Shown one piece after another: positions 33,955 through 45,451 of a DNA stretch of 64,000 nucleotides (position 1 is the stretch's first letter; each line of letters begins with the position of its first letter). The notes under the pieces are model-generated. The model had not been told where the DNA came from, ran no database searches, and saw nothing but the letters and a program-made list of their open reading frames with translations. This stretch comes from Lentzea jiangxiensis (lineage in GTDB: Bacteria > Actinomycetota > Actinomycetes > Mycobacteriales > Pseudonocardiaceae). Made by a program: the position numbers and the translations under genes. The stretch is taken from positions 186,001 through 250,000 of the forward strand of contig NZ_FNIX01000005.1 in assembly GCF_900104175.1 (NCBI RefSeq), written 5' to 3'.

Positions 33955-34775
33955 TGCGGCGCAAGGCGGCGGTGATCGGTTCGCCGATCGAGCACTCCCT
34001 CTCTCCCGTGCTGCACGACGCCGCCTATGCCGCGCTCGGCCTGGACTGGGAGTACACGCGGCTGGAGTGCGCCGAGGACGCGGTGCCGTCGCTCGTGTCC
34101 TCGCTGGGGCCGGAGTGGGTCGGGCTGTCGTGCACGATGCCGACGAAGCGCGCGGCGTTGGCCTTCGCCTCGTCGGTGACTCCGCGGGCTTCGGCCGTGG
34201 GGGCGGCGAACACGTTGGTGCGCACCGACTCGGGGTGGCACGCGGACTGCACCGATGTCGACGGTGTCGTGGGGGCGCTGCGGGAGAAGGGGTTCTCCGG
34301 CGGCGCTCGCGGCGTGGTGCTCGGGGCGGGCGGGACCGCCACCGCCGCGCTGGCCGGGTTCGCCGAGCTGGGGGTCTCCTCGGTTTCCCTGGTGGTGCGG
34401 GATCCTTCCCGGGCAGGGGAGGCCGTCCGGACCGCTGAACGGGTGGGGGTGGCGGTGGAGGTCCTGCCGCTGTCCTCTGTGGACGTCGGTTCGCTCGCTG
34501 CCGGGTGTGATGTGCTGGTGTCGACCGTGCCCGCGGCCGCTACCGAGTCGTTGGCCGGTGACCTGGCTCGGGCGCCGTTCGTGCTGGACGTGATCTACCA
34601 CCCCTGGCCCACACCCGTCGCCGATGCGGTCCGGGGTTCCGGGGCTCGGTTGGCGACCGGGCTGGACATGTTGTTGCACCAGGCTTTCGGACAGGTCGAG
34701 CTGTTCACCGGGATGGATGCGCCTCGGGACGTCATGCGGGAGGCGCTGGGGGCCGCGTTGGCGGCTCGCGCATAG
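33954..34775 (+). CDS. aroE: Shikimate dehydrogenase
   Basis: 273 residues: the shikimate-binding SPIEHSLSPVLHD, catalytic Lys in SCTMPTKRAA, ANT in GAANTLVR, Asp in CTDVDG, the NADP dinucleotide loop VLGAGGTATAAL, and a late GLDMLLHQA. It reduces 3-dehydroshikimate. ATG overlaps the mltG stop (TGATG). The rest of the shikimate genes lie at 39.6 kb, with a PTS locus inserted between. Confidence 0.95.
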   Translation: MRRKAAVIGSPIEHSLSPVLHDAAYAALGLDWEYTRLECAEDAVPSLVSSLGPEWVGLSCTMPTKRAALAFASSVTPRASAVGAANTLVRTDSGWHADCTDVDGVVGALREKGFSGGARGVVLGAGGTATAALAGFAELGVSSVSLVVRDPSRAGEAVRTAERVGVAVEVLPLSSVDVGSLAAGCDVLVSTVPAAATESLAGDLARAPFVLDVIYHPWPTPVADAVRGSGARLATGLDMLLHQAFGQVELFTGMDAPRDVMREALGAALAARA

Positions 34776-34882
34776 CGTCTTTGCCGCTGGTGTTGTCGTC
34801 GAGGGCGAGTACGACGGGTTCTTGAGCGCGCTGATCGCCGTCCCTGTGCCGGGCGGGCGGTGCGACCGTTCCATGTGGACGG

Positions 34883-35110
34883 TTATGCGGTCTGGGGGCA
34901 GTTGACGTCCGACGTCGGCACGCCCGCCACTTTCACGCGGCTGATGTCGAGGACCACGATGTCGGGCCGGGACTCGCGCAGCTCCTCCACGCCTGCCTCG
35001 CCCGTCCCCGCCGCACGGACGTCGGGTCCCTGGCGGCGCAGCGCCAGTCCGAGTCCTTCGCGCACATCGGGGTCGTCCTCGACCAGCAAGACCATCGCCA
35101 CGAGATCCAT
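34883..35110 (-). pseudogene. Truncated response regulator (partial receiver domain)
   Basis: Coding strand begins MDLVAMVLLVEDDPDVREGL: a receiver domain with the acidic pair EDD, a helix, and the phospho-acceptor strand DIVVLDI. Directly after the acceptor Asp the expected MPGxDG loop and everything beyond (half the receiver and the whole output domain) is replaced by 18 unrelated residues and a stop. The acceptor site survives but the fold cannot. An earlier in-frame start at 35155 also exists. It is best read as a relic; 34776-34882 beside it contains nothing recognisable. Confidence 0.7.
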
Positions 35111-35158
35111 TATCGGCGGGCAGGAGCGCCGCCGGCGGTTCTGTAGCGGAACCATGAC

Positions 35159-36178
35159 ATGACGTGGACGTTCCCATATCCCGGCGCGCGGAGCCTCGAA
35201 CGCATGGCCGGAAGCTTGCTGGGATTCCTCTTCACGTACTTCGCGCTGGTGTGGACGTCGTTCGGGCAGAAGGCGGAGAACGCCGCATTGCCCGAGCTCT
35301 CACTTCAACGCTCGTGGGCGTCCGACGTGGACATGGTGATCATGGTGGCCGCGATCCTCGTGGTCCTGTTCGCGCGCAAGAAGGCGTTCGCGCCGTTGCT
35401 CGTTCTCGGGGGATCGGTGCTGGGAGCCCAGGTCCTGAAGCTGCACGTGCTGGTGCGGCCGCCGTTGGACGACGACGCCGTGCTGGTGCACAACAGCTTC
35501 CCGAGCGGGCACACGACCGCGGCGGTGGCATCGGTGGTCGCGGTGACGATGGCGGTGCCCCGGCGGTTCGCGCTGTTCGTGGCGGTGCCGGGGGCTTTCG
35601 GCGCGGGGGCGGTGGCGGCGGAGACGGTGTCGCTCGGCTGGCACCGGTTCAGCGACACGCTCGGCGCGGCGCTGCTGGTCTCGGCTCTCGCGTTCCTCGT
35701 GCTGCGCAGGTGGACCGCGGGCCTGGTCGTGCCGCCGCTGCTGGCCGTCGGCGGGGTGTGGCTGATGGTGAGCTCCCCGCAGGCCACGCCGTCGGCTCTC
35801 GCCGGCGTCGTGACCGCGGGGGTGGTGCTGCACTTCGGGTGGGTCGCGGGTGGTCCCGCCCGTCGGGGCGACCGGGACCACCCGCGACCCGGATCACTCG
35901 TCGTGGTCGGTGGTGATCAGTTCGGCGATGGCGTCCAGAGCAGCGTCCGCTCCGTCCCCGTCGGCGCTGAGCACCACCTCGTCACCGTGCATGGCGCCCA
36001 GGGTCATCAGACCCAGGACACTCGCCGCGTCGACGGCTTCGCCGTCGTCCTTGCGGATGGTGACCGTCACCGGCTGGTCGGCGGCGGCCTTCGCCAGCAG
36101 TGCGGCGGGCCGGGCGTGCAGTCCGACCTTGCTGGCCACGGTTACCCGTCGCTCGGCCATGATGATTCCTCCCGGTAG
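35159..36178 (+). CDS. PAP2-superfamily phosphatase with an anomalous 3' end
   Basis: The real protein is about 235-245 residues: five to six membrane helices, the C1-like KLHVLVRP, C2 PSGHTT, and C3 with SLGWHRFSD. It should dephosphorylate a lipid or isoprenyl pyrophosphate at the membrane face. No stop occurs where the fold ends (near 35890). The frame runs on as antisense of ptsH to a TAG at 36176, adding about 95 low-complexity residues. A strong hairpin at 35841-35890 lies inside the frame. Either the C-terminal stop was lost by mutation or a one-base error hides it: the +1 frame stops at 35916. ATG at 35204 is an alternative start. Confidence 0.75.
   Translation: MTWTFPYPGARSLERMAGSLLGFLFTYFALVWTSFGQKAENAALPELSLQRSWASDVDMVIMVAAILVVLFARKKAFAPLLVLGGSVLGAQVLKLHVLVRPPLDDDAVLVHNSFPSGHTTAAVASVVAVTMAVPRRFALFVAVPGAFGAGAVAAETVSLGWHRFSDTLGAALLVSALAFLVLRRWTAGLVVPPLLAVGGVWLMVSSPQATPSALAGVVTAGVVLHFGWVAGGPARRGDRDHPRPGSLVVVGGDQFGDGVQSSVRSVPVGAEHHLVTVHGAQGHQTQDTRRVDGFAVVLADGDRHRLVGGGLRQQCGGPGVQSDLAGHGYPSLGHDDSSR
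35841..35890. terminator. Perfect 17-bp hairpin between the convergent PAP2 and ptsH genes
   Basis: Left arm GGGTCGCGGGTGGTCCC (35841-35857), right arm GGGACCACCCGCGACCC (35874-35890), loop of 16 nt that can itself fold. It ends 4 bases before the ptsH stop, so it is well placed to end the dasR-nagE-ptsH transcript and, read from the left, the PAP2 transcript. Confidence 0.88.
35894..36160 (-). CDS. ptsH: Phosphocarrier protein HPr
   Basis: 88 residues, normal length. The active-site His15 is in SKVGLHARPAA, and the Ser of the regulatory-site position is in DAASVLGLMTLG. HPr carries phosphate from EI to the sugar-specific EIIA. The start follows GGGAGGAA and lies 30 bp after the EIIC gene. 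The gene is entirely overlapped on the other strand by the extended PAP2 frame. EI (ptsI) is not in the window. Confidence 0.95.
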   Translation of the reverse strand: MAERRVTVASKVGLHARPAALLAKAAADQPVTVTIRKDDGEAVDAASVLGLMTLGAMHGDEVVLSADGDGADAALDAIAELITTDHDE

Positions 36179-36190
36179 GGCTGGCTGTGC

Positions 36191-37486
36191 TTACTGCTGC
36201 TGGTCGTCGCGGGTGCGCTTCTCGCGCACCGCCCTGTCACCGACCCTGTCACCGGCGCTGTCGACGACGCTCTCGTCGGCCTCCGGGGACTCGTCGTCCT
36301 CGCGTCCCGGCGTCTTCAGGTTCCACTTGGTGATGACGAAGCGGAACAGGAAGTAGTAGATCACCGCGTAGATCGCGCCGAGGATGAGCAGCAGCCACGG
36401 CTTGGTCGCGATGTTCCAGTTCAGGATGAAGTCGATCGCACCGGCCGAGAACGAGAACCCGTCGTGGGCGCCCAGGGCGTTGGAGATGGCGAGCGACGTA
36501 CCGGTCAGCACGGCGTGGATCAGGTACAGCGGCCACGCGACGAACATGAACGCGAACTCGAGCGGCTCCGTCACACCGGTGATGAACGCGGTGAGGGCGG
36601 CGGAGCCCATGATGCCGCCGATGAGCTTGCGCTGGCTCGGGCGCGCGGTGTGCACGATCGCGAGCGCCGCGGCCGGCAGGGCGAACATCAGGATGGGGAA
36701 GAAGCCGGTCTGGAACGTGCCGGCGGTCGGGTCGCCCGCGAGGAAGCGCGGGATGTCACCGGTCTTGTCGTTGTACTCGCCGAACTGGAACCACACGACG
36801 TTGTTGACGATGTGGTGCAGGCCCAGCGGGATCAGCAGGCGGTTGACGACACCGTAGATGAAGGCACCGATGATCGTGCTGCCGGTGACCCACTCACCGA
36901 TGGCGGTCAGGCCCGCGTCGAACCACGGGTAGACCAGGCCGAGCAGGACGCCGATGATCGTCATGACACCGGCGACGATGATCGGGACGAACCGGCGGCC
37001 ACCGAAGAACGCCAGGTACGGGGGCAGCTTGATGCGGTGGTACCGCTGCCACAGCAGGGCGGTCAGGATGCCGACGACGATACCGCCGAGGACACCGTAG
37101 TTGATGACCTCGGGCTTGGCGGCCGGGTCGGTCGGCTGGTCGAGGACCAGCGGGGACATCGCCTTGAACACGCTCGTCAGCACGACGTAGCCGACGACGC
37201 CCGCGAGCGCCGTGGAGCCGTCACCGCGCCGTGCGAAACCGACGGCGATGCCGACGGCGAACAGCAGGGCGAGGTTGCTGAACAGCGCGTCGCCCGCCGC
37301 ACCGATCACCGAGGCGACGGCGTTCCAGCCCAGGCCGTCCTTGCCCAGCATGTCGGGCTGACCGAAGCGGAGCAGCAGACCTGCCGCGGGCAGCACGGCG
37401 ATCGGCAGCATGAGGCTGCGACCGAAGCGCTGCAACGTGGCGAGGCCCTTGATCTCACGACCACCGGTTGCGGCGTCCGTGCTCAT
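36191..37486 (-). CDS. nagE2: PTS EIIC, N-acetylglucosamine/glucose type
   Basis: 431 residues, about ten membrane helices. The glucose-family EIIC marks are LQRFGRSLMLPIAVLPAAGL, a GLHHIVNNVVWFQFGEY strand (sugar site) and GVTEPLEFAFMF. The protein has the membrane domain alone; the B and A domains are separate genes at 38.3-39.0 kb. The split EIIC/EIIB and the DasR-like neighbour match the Streptomyces GlcNAc system (NagE2/NagF), so GlcNAc is the likely substrate. ATG at 37486 follows GGGAGGAA and overlaps the regulator's stop (ATGA). Confidence 0.9.
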   Translation of the reverse strand: MSTDAATGGREIKGLATLQRFGRSLMLPIAVLPAAGLLLRFGQPDMLGKDGLGWNAVASVIGAAGDALFSNLALLFAVGIAVGFARRGDGSTALAGVVGYVVLTSVFKAMSPLVLDQPTDPAAKPEVINYGVLGGIVVGILTALLWQRYHRIKLPPYLAFFGGRRFVPIIVAGVMTIIGVLLGLVYPWFDAGLTAIGEWVTGSTIIGAFIYGVVNRLLIPLGLHHIVNNVVWFQFGEYNDKTGDIPRFLAGDPTAGTFQTGFFPILMFALPAAALAIVHTARPSQRKLIGGIMGSAALTAFITGVTEPLEFAFMFVAWPLYLIHAVLTGTSLAISNALGAHDGFSFSAGAIDFILNWNIATKPWLLLILGAIYAVIYYFLFRFVITKWNLKTPGREDDESPEADESVVDSAGDRVGDRAVREKRTRDDQQQ

Positions 37487-38238
37487 CGGGTTCCTCCCTT
37501 GGCGGAGTTCGGTCCGGAACCCGGGACGGTCCGGTCCAGTTGCATGGTCACCTGGTAGAGATCGCCCCGGTACCAGGAAGTGACGTCTTCGCAGGGCCGC
37601 CCCTCGGAGCTGGCGACCCTCCTGAACACGAGGAGCGGGCTGCCCTTGCGGACGTCGAGCGCCTTCGCGGTCTCCGCGTCGGCGGTCTCGGCCCACACGG
37701 TCTGCCGCGCGTGGTCGAGCTGGATCCCGTACCGGGTCGCGATGATCTCGTAGATCGACCCGGTCAGATCGCATCGGTCGAGCTCGGGAAGCATGTGCGG
37801 GCTGTACCAGCCGGCCTCGAGCGCCAGGGGAGCGCCGTCGGCCTTGCGCAGCCGCACGACGCGGTACGCGTACTCGTCGGGTTCGAGGCCCAGCGAGGCC
37901 TTCGACCCCGGCGCGGCCTGGCCGCAGCTGATCACCTCGGTGCTGGGTTCGACCCCGCGCGCCTTCATGTCCGAGGTGAACGACGCGAGGAAGAGCTGCA
38001 GGTCGTAGCGCCGCTTGGCGGTGAACGTCCCGCGTCCCTTGGCCCGGGTGAGCAGGCCGTCGGCGACCAGCTGGCCGACCGCGGCCCGCACGGTGATGCG
38101 GGAGACCCCGTACCGCTCCGCCAGGTCCCGCTCCGAGGGGATCGGCGAGCCGGGAGCCAGCTCCTGTTCGGCGAGCCTGCGCAAGATCTCGCGGAGCTGC
38201 GCGTGCTTGGGCTTGGGCCCGTCCACGATCTCGTGCAC
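37483..38238 (-). CDS. dasR: GntR/HutC-family regulator, DasR-like
   Basis: 251 residues: winged helix (SPIPSERDLAERYGVSRITVR, split at the turn) followed by a UTRA effector domain with an EAGWYSPHMLPEL pocket. DasR in Streptomyces senses glucosamine-6-phosphate and represses GlcNAc uptake and use. Here it directly precedes the EIIC gene (ATGA overlap) and diverges from EIIB, with a dre-like palindrome between. Expected role: repressor of both PTS transcripts, released by amino-sugar phosphates. Confidence 0.88.
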   Translation of the reverse strand: MHEIVDGPKPKHAQLREILRRLAEQELAPGSPIPSERDLAERYGVSRITVRAAVGQLVADGLLTRAKGRGTFTAKRRYDLQLFLASFTSDMKARGVEPSTEVISCGQAAPGSKASLGLEPDEYAYRVVRLRKADGAPLALEAGWYSPHMLPELDRCDLTGSIYEIIATRYGIQLDHARQTVWAETADAETAKALDVRKGSPLLVFRRVASSEGRPCEDVTSWYRGDLYQVTMQLDRTVPGSGPNSAKGGTR

Positions 38239-38265
38239 TCGCTCACCTCCTCGCTAGTGGTACTT

Positions 38266-38281
38266 TCCGGTCTAGACCAGT
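38266..38281. promoter_or_regulatory. DasR-type operator (dre)
   Basis: TCCGGTCTAGACCAGT matches the dre consensus ACTGGTCTAGACCAGT at 14 of 16 bases, with the GGTCTAGACC core exact. It lies between divergent dasR (start 38238) and the EIIB gene (start 38350). A further half-site AGTGGTAC is at 38256-38263. It probably controls both directions. Confidence 0.75.
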
Positions 38282-38349
38282 TGGTGCGGGAGGATGCTCC
38301 GCGCACCGAGCGGGTGTCAACCGCTGTTACGGGAACGAGAGGTACGAAC

Positions 38350-38586
38350 GTGGCTGACGAGAAGGCGAAGAAGATCCTCGAGGCGCTGGGCGGCGCCGAC
38401 AACATCGTCGAGATCGAGCCGTGCATCACCCGTCTGCGGTGTGAGCTGGAGGACGGTTCCGTCGTCAACGAGAAGGCCCTGAAGGCCTTGGGAGCACACG
38501 GGGTCATGCGTTCCGGCAACGTCGTCCAGGTCGTCGTCGGTCCCGAGGCGGACACCATCGCGTCGGACATCGAGGACCTCCTGTGA
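38350..38586 (+). CDS. PTS EIIB, glucose/GlcNAc family (NagF-like)
   Basis: 78 residues, a free EIIB domain with the phosphorylated Cys25 in EIEPCITRLRCEL and the following strand. It passes phosphate from EIIA to the sugar in the EIIC channel. GTG at 38350 follows GAGAGG at 7 bases. It overlaps the EIIA gene by GTGA and lies downstream of the dre site. Confidence 0.92.
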   Translation: MADEKAKKILEALGGADNIVEIEPCITRLRCELEDGSVVNEKALKALGAHGVMRSGNVVQVVVGPEADTIASDIEDLL

Positions 38587-39038
38587 GCCTCCGCGTCGGC
38601 AGCCCCGTGGCCGGCCGCGTGGTCGCGCTCTCCGCGGTTCCCGACCCGGTCTTCTCGCAGGCGATGGTCGGTCCCGGCGTCGCGGTCGACCCGCTCCGGT
38701 CGAAGGCCGACGTGGTCTCGCCGCTCGACGGCACCGTCGTGACGCTGCACCCGCACGCGTTCGTGGTCGCGGGCACCGACGGTGCCGCGGTGCTCGTCCA
38801 CCTGGGCATCGACACCGTGAAGCGCAAGGGCGAGGGCTTCGAGCTCCACGTCGTCAAGGGCGAGGAGGTGCGCGCCGGCCAGCGGATCGTGACGTGGGAC
38901 CCGGCCGAGGTCGAGGCGGCCGGGTTCGCGCCGATCTGCCCGGTGATCGCGCTGGACGCGTCGGCCGAGGTGCTCGGTGGCCTCGCGCTGGACACGGACG
39001 TGGCGGCGAACGACGCCCTGTTCGCCTGGTCTCGCTGA
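38583..39038 (+). CDS. crr: PTS EIIA, glucose family (Crr-like)
   Basis: 151 residues: GSPVAGRVVALSAVPDPVFS at the start, the HPHAFVV strand, and the active His in VLVHLGIDTV (His of VHLGIDT). It takes phosphate from HPr and gives it to EIIB. Length and motifs match Streptomyces Crr. It is the second gene of the EIIB-EIIA unit, followed by a hairpin. Confidence 0.94.
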   Translation: MSLRVGSPVAGRVVALSAVPDPVFSQAMVGPGVAVDPLRSKADVVSPLDGTVVTLHPHAFVVAGTDGAAVLVHLGIDTVKRKGEGFELHVVKGEEVRAGQRIVTWDPAEVEAAGFAPICPVIALDASAEVLGGLALDTDVAANDALFAWSR

Positions 39039-39077
39039 GACAACCGCTCCGGGCGCTCTCGCCGCCCGGAGCGACGC

Positions 39078-39106
39078 GCTGTCGTGAACGGACCGTTCAC
39101 GACAGC
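39078..39106. terminator. Perfect 14-bp palindrome/hairpin after EIIA
   Basis: GCTGTCGTGAACGG, a single A, then CCGTTCACGACAGC. It lies 40 bases after the EIIA stop and just before the prepilin peptidase gene. It is a likely terminator, or an operator for the following gene. Confidence 0.7.
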
Positions 39107-39140
39107 CCGGGACTTGGTCCCGGACGTGCCGAGCAGGACC

Positions 39141-39602
39141 GTGGTCACCATGACCGCGGTCCTGCTCTCGTTCGCGCTGGCTTCGCTGTGGGCGGTCGCC
39201 GCCGTCCTGGACGCGCCGACCTCGTCGTACCTGCTGGCCTGGTTCGGCGTCGTGCTCGCGACGATCGACCTGCGGCACCACCGGTTGCCGGACGCGCTCA
39301 CCCTTCCGCTGGGCGCCGGGCTGCTGCTCCTGCGGTTCCACGGACTGGGAGCGGCGGCGCTCGCGGCGGTGGTCTTCGGCGGCGCGCATCTCGCCGTCCG
39401 GCGCTGGAGACCGGCGCTCATGGGCGGCGGGGACGTCAAGCTCGCCTTCTCGCTCGGCGCCGCGCTCCCGCTGCCGTCGCTCCTACCTGCGGCGATCCTG
39501 GCCAGTGCGGTCACGCTCGCCGTCGCGGCCCTGAGACGTGCGCGCGCGGTGCCGCACGGGCCCGGCCTGCTGGCCGCCACCTGGGCGTTGGTGACATTGT
39601 GA
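39141..39602 (+). CDS. A24-family prepilin peptidase-like protein
   Basis: About 153 residues with five hydrophobic helices and the two catalytic aspartates in [15 protein letters not shown] and [11 protein letters not shown]. It lacks the N-terminal methyltransferase/zinc domain, as usual for actinobacterial short forms, which process Tad/Flp-type pilins. The frame is open from GTG 39084, but that lies in the hairpin; GTG 39141 or ATG 39150 are preferred. It sits between PTS and aroC, as in mycobacteria (Rv2551c between aroE and aroF). Confidence 0.82.
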   Translation: MVTMTAVLLSFALASLWAVAAVLDAPTSSYLLAWFGVVLATIDLRHHRLPDALTLPLGAGLLLLRFHGLGAAALAAVVFGGAHLAVRRWRPALMGGGDVKLAFSLGAALPLPSLLPAAILASAVTLAVAALRRARAVPHGPGLLAATWALVTL

Positions 39603-39615
39603 AAGGATGGTCAAC

Positions 39616-42852
<3,237 letters not shown>

Positions 42853-43017
42853 CGCAGACCCGCCTCGCGCTCGTCGTGCACCCGCTTCCTGTCCGCACGT
42901 CGCCCGGGATGTCGGTGCGCGAGCCGCCGTCCGGCAGCGCAGCCTGGGCGCCGCCCTGCGGATCGGGTCGCTCGCCGTTCGTCACGATCTTCATCGGCCG
43001 GTCGCAGGAGCCGGGTC

Positions 43018-43953
43018 CTATGGCAGGTGCTGGATCTGCAGCACTCGCGCGATGCCGTTGGCGACCCGCACCAGAGTCGCCCGGTAGGTGCCGAGCTGCG
43101 TGTACACCAGCCGGTCGTCCTGCGACCAGGCCATGACCGAGTAGCTCCCGGTCACCAGCACGAGCCCGAACTCGTAGTCGTTGTTCATGGCCTCGTTGAA
43201 CACCCGGCTCTTGTTCAGCTCCCACTTCACCCCGTCCAGCAGCGGCGTGTCCTCGGCACGCGGACAGATGGGGGCCATAGGTGACGTGGTGGACCTCGTG
43301 CACAGGTCGAACGCCTCGTCGATCGCCTCCTTGGCGGCCGCTTTCGTGAGCTCGAAGTCGCGCTTCAGGATCGGCCCGAGGTCCCGGTACGGCAGCAGGT
43401 CGACGTCCTCCTCGGTCAGCGAGCCCTCGTGCCACCTGACCTCCGCGGAGAACCGCGTCTTGTCCAGGTTGTCGCCGGTGCCGTTGGGCGTGAGGTAGTT
43501 GATGGTCATGATCGCGGTACCGCTCACGAAGGCCCGCGTGCCGCGCCACACAACCCGCATGCCGTCGATCGGGAAGCCGCGGATCGCCCACTTCGCGCGG
43601 TGCACGCGCGGAGCGGTGGTGCTGCGCTGGGGGCAGTTGACGGGGATCGGGACGTGCTCCGAAGCGCAGCTCCTCAGCTTCATGTCCACCACCGTCTTGA
43701 TCTCCTTCTCGTCCGCGCCGATGGGACGGACGGTCGCGGCGTCCGGGAACGTGCCGTCGCCGAGGGCGCTGATCGCGTACTGCCCGGCGGCGATCAGCAG
43801 CAGCAGGACCAGCGCCCGTGCCGTTCGCACCTTCGTCCGCCCGGCCCGGGCGCGGCGGGCCGGCCCGCGGTGGAGCACGATGTCGCCGCCGACCTCGTGG
43901 ACCTGCAGCACCGTGCCGCCGTCGTGGACCGCACCAGACGCCTGGTTGCACAT
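43018..43953 (-). CDS. Single-pass membrane protein of unknown function
   Basis: 311 residues: a polar N terminus, an arginine-rich stretch, one transmembrane helix (about 47-64), then a mainly extracellular region of about 245 residues with four to five cysteines (SCASEHVPIPVNC, CTRSTTSPMAPIC) suitable for disulphides. No family recognised with confidence. ATG at 43953 begins MCNQASGAV; an open frame extends to 44034 but has no site and would overlap the VOC gene start. It diverges from the VOC gene. Confidence 0.65.
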   Translation of the reverse strand: MCNQASGAVHDGGTVLQVHEVGGDIVLHRGPARRARAGRTKVRTARALVLLLLIAAGQYAISALGDGTFPDAATVRPIGADEKEIKTVVDMKLRSCASEHVPIPVNCPQRSTTAPRVHRAKWAIRGFPIDGMRVVWRGTRAFVSGTAIMTINYLTPNGTGDNLDKTRFSAEVRWHEGSLTEEDVDLLPYRDLGPILKRDFELTKAAAKEAIDEAFDLCTRSTTSPMAPICPRAEDTPLLDGVKWELNKSRVFNEAMNNDYEFGLVLVTGSYSVMAWSQDDRLVYTQLGTYRATLVRVANGIARVLQIQHLP

Positions 43954-44022
43954 GCATTCGATTTCGGCACGTCCACCGCGTCGATCAATTGCCAAAAAAC
44001 GGACACCACCGGGGGAGCGGGC

Positions 44023-44400
44023 ATGATTCACCACATCGAGTTATGGGTGCCGGACCTCGGCCGCGCCGAGGCGTCGTTCGGGTGGATCTTCACCGCGCTC
44101 GGCTGGGCCGAGCACCAGCGCTGGAGCGCCGGTGTCAGCTGGAAGCTCGGCGAGACCTACGTCGTGGTCGAGCGGTCGCCGGCGCTGACCGGTTCCCACG
44201 ACCGGATGAAAGCCGGCCTGAATCACCTCGCCCTGCACGCGGGCACCCGCGCCGACGTCGACCGGCTGACGCGGGAGTCCGAGGCGCACGGCTGGCGGCT
44301 CATGTTCGCGGACCGCCACCCCCACGCGGGCGGACCGGACCACTACGCGGCGTTCCTGGAGAACGAGGACGGCTTCGAAATCGAGCTGGTGGCCGCCTGA
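44023..44400 (+). CDS. VOC (glyoxalase/bleomycin-resistance fold) protein
   Basis: 125 residues, two beta-alpha-beta-beta-beta modules: HHIELWVPDLGRAEASFGWI with the first metal His, GLNHLALHAGT with another His, and DHYAAFLENEDGFEIELVA with the terminal Glu. Metal-dependent isomerase, lyase, dioxygenase or binding protein; substrate unknown. ATG at 44023 follows GGGGGAG. Confidence 0.88.
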   Translation: MIHHIELWVPDLGRAEASFGWIFTALGWAEHQRWSAGVSWKLGETYVVVERSPALTGSHDRMKAGLNHLALHAGTRADVDRLTRESEAHGWRLMFADRHPHAGGPDHYAAFLENEDGFEIELVAA

Positions 44401-44410
44401 GCGTGCGAAG

Positions 44411-45022
44411 ATGCCGCTCGTGCCGAGACCGTTCATCGCCGCGTTCGCCCTGCTCCTGGCCGGGTGTGCCACCGCGGGGCCGCAGCCCTCGCCCGTCAGC
44501 GCGACGACGCCGTCGGCGAGTGCCGAACGGTTGTCCGACAAGGACCTGCAGGCGCAGTGGTGGACGTGGGCGGCGGCGACGCCGGAGAACCGCAACCCGG
44601 TCGTCGACGACACGGGGCAGTGGTGCGCCGAGGCCCAGCCGCGGGACGTCTGGTTCTTCGCCGGGACGTTCGGTGGCGAGGTGAGCCGCAGGTGCGAGGT
44701 GCCGGCCGGGCGTCCGCTGGCCGGGCCCGCGGTCAACGCGACCGGGAACTGCACGTCGTTCCTGGCCGGCGCGACGGGCTCGGTGACGCTCGACGGGCAG
44801 GTGGTGGAGCTGCGGCGGATCGCGCCGGTCGGGATCAGCTTCCAGGCCGCGAAGGGCAACGTCCTGGGGGTGCGCGAGGGTCGCGTGCAGGCTCAGGCGT
44901 GCGGGCTGTGGGCGTGGATCCCGCCGTTGAGCCCAGGGGAGCACGAGCTGCTCGTCGAGGGGGACGCGGACGGTTTCCGCACGTCGGCGCGCTACCTGCT
45001 CACCGTCAGCGCTGCGGACTAG
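44411..45022 (+). CDS. Putative secreted lipoprotein
   Basis: 203 residues: a signal sequence PRPFIAAFALLLAGC with lipobox LLAGC (Cys19), a Ser/Thr/Pro linker, then a beta-rich domain with WWTWAAATPENRNPV, a GQWCAEAQPRDVWFFAGTFG strand and four more cysteines. Probably anchored outside the membrane; role unknown. GTG at 44420 is an alternative start. It lies 10 bp after the VOC gene, and its end overlaps the convergent B-4DMT gene by 17 bases. Confidence 0.75.
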   Translation: MPLVPRPFIAAFALLLAGCATAGPQPSPVSATTPSASAERLSDKDLQAQWWTWAAATPENRNPVVDDTGQWCAEAQPRDVWFFAGTFGGEVSRRCEVPAGRPLAGPAVNATGNCTSFLAGATGSVTLDGQVVELRRIAPVGISFQAAKGNVLGVREGRVQAQACGLWAWIPPLSPGEHELLVEGDADGFRTSARYLLTVSAAD

Positions 45023-45416
45023 CCGAATCCTTGCGCGCCGGGAACCCGCCCAGCAGCATCCCGAGCCCCGCCGGCGCCAGCACGAGCAACGCCGTGAACG
45101 CCGCCCCGCCCGTGAGCGCCACCCACAGCGCCTCCTGACCGGTCTGGTCGACCAGCAGCGCCGACCCGATCACCCCCAGCGCCCCGGCGAACGGCCCGGC
45201 GATCAGCGCGGCGACGAACCACTGCATGCCGCGCCCCTCCAGGTCGCGCAGCGTGTCGACCGCACCCCAGATGACCGCGGCGGCGATCAGCAGCCCGACG
45301 GCGATCAGGCGGACCGACCCGGCCTCGGGGCTGCGCACGCCCACGGCCGCCACGCCGGTCTGCACGGCCCCGTGCAGGAGCCCCATCCACAACGCACGGA
45401 CGAACCAAGGACGCAT
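45006..45416 (-). CDS. B-4DMT-type four-helix membrane protein
   Basis: 136 residues with four transmembrane helices and the start MRPWFVRALWMGLLHGAVQT. Proteins of this kind are found beside pepQ in actinobacteria (place of Rv2536). Transport function is assumed from the family name only. It diverges from pepQ, whose start is 35 bp away. Confidence 0.8.
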   Translation of the reverse strand: MRPWFVRALWMGLLHGAVQTGVAAVGVRSPEAGSVRLIAVGLLIAAAVIWGAVDTLRDLEGRGMQWFVAALIAGPFAGALGVIGSALLVDQTGQEALWVALTGGAAFTALLVLAPAGLGMLLGGFPARKDSASPQR

Positions 45417-45451
45417 GCGGACAGCTTAGGACTGGCCGTACGCTGCGAGAC

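Noticed and set aside
39084..39140. N-terminal extension of the prepilin peptidase from GTG 39084
   Set aside because: The start falls inside a perfect hairpin and the extra residues have no ribosome-binding site or hydrophobic character.
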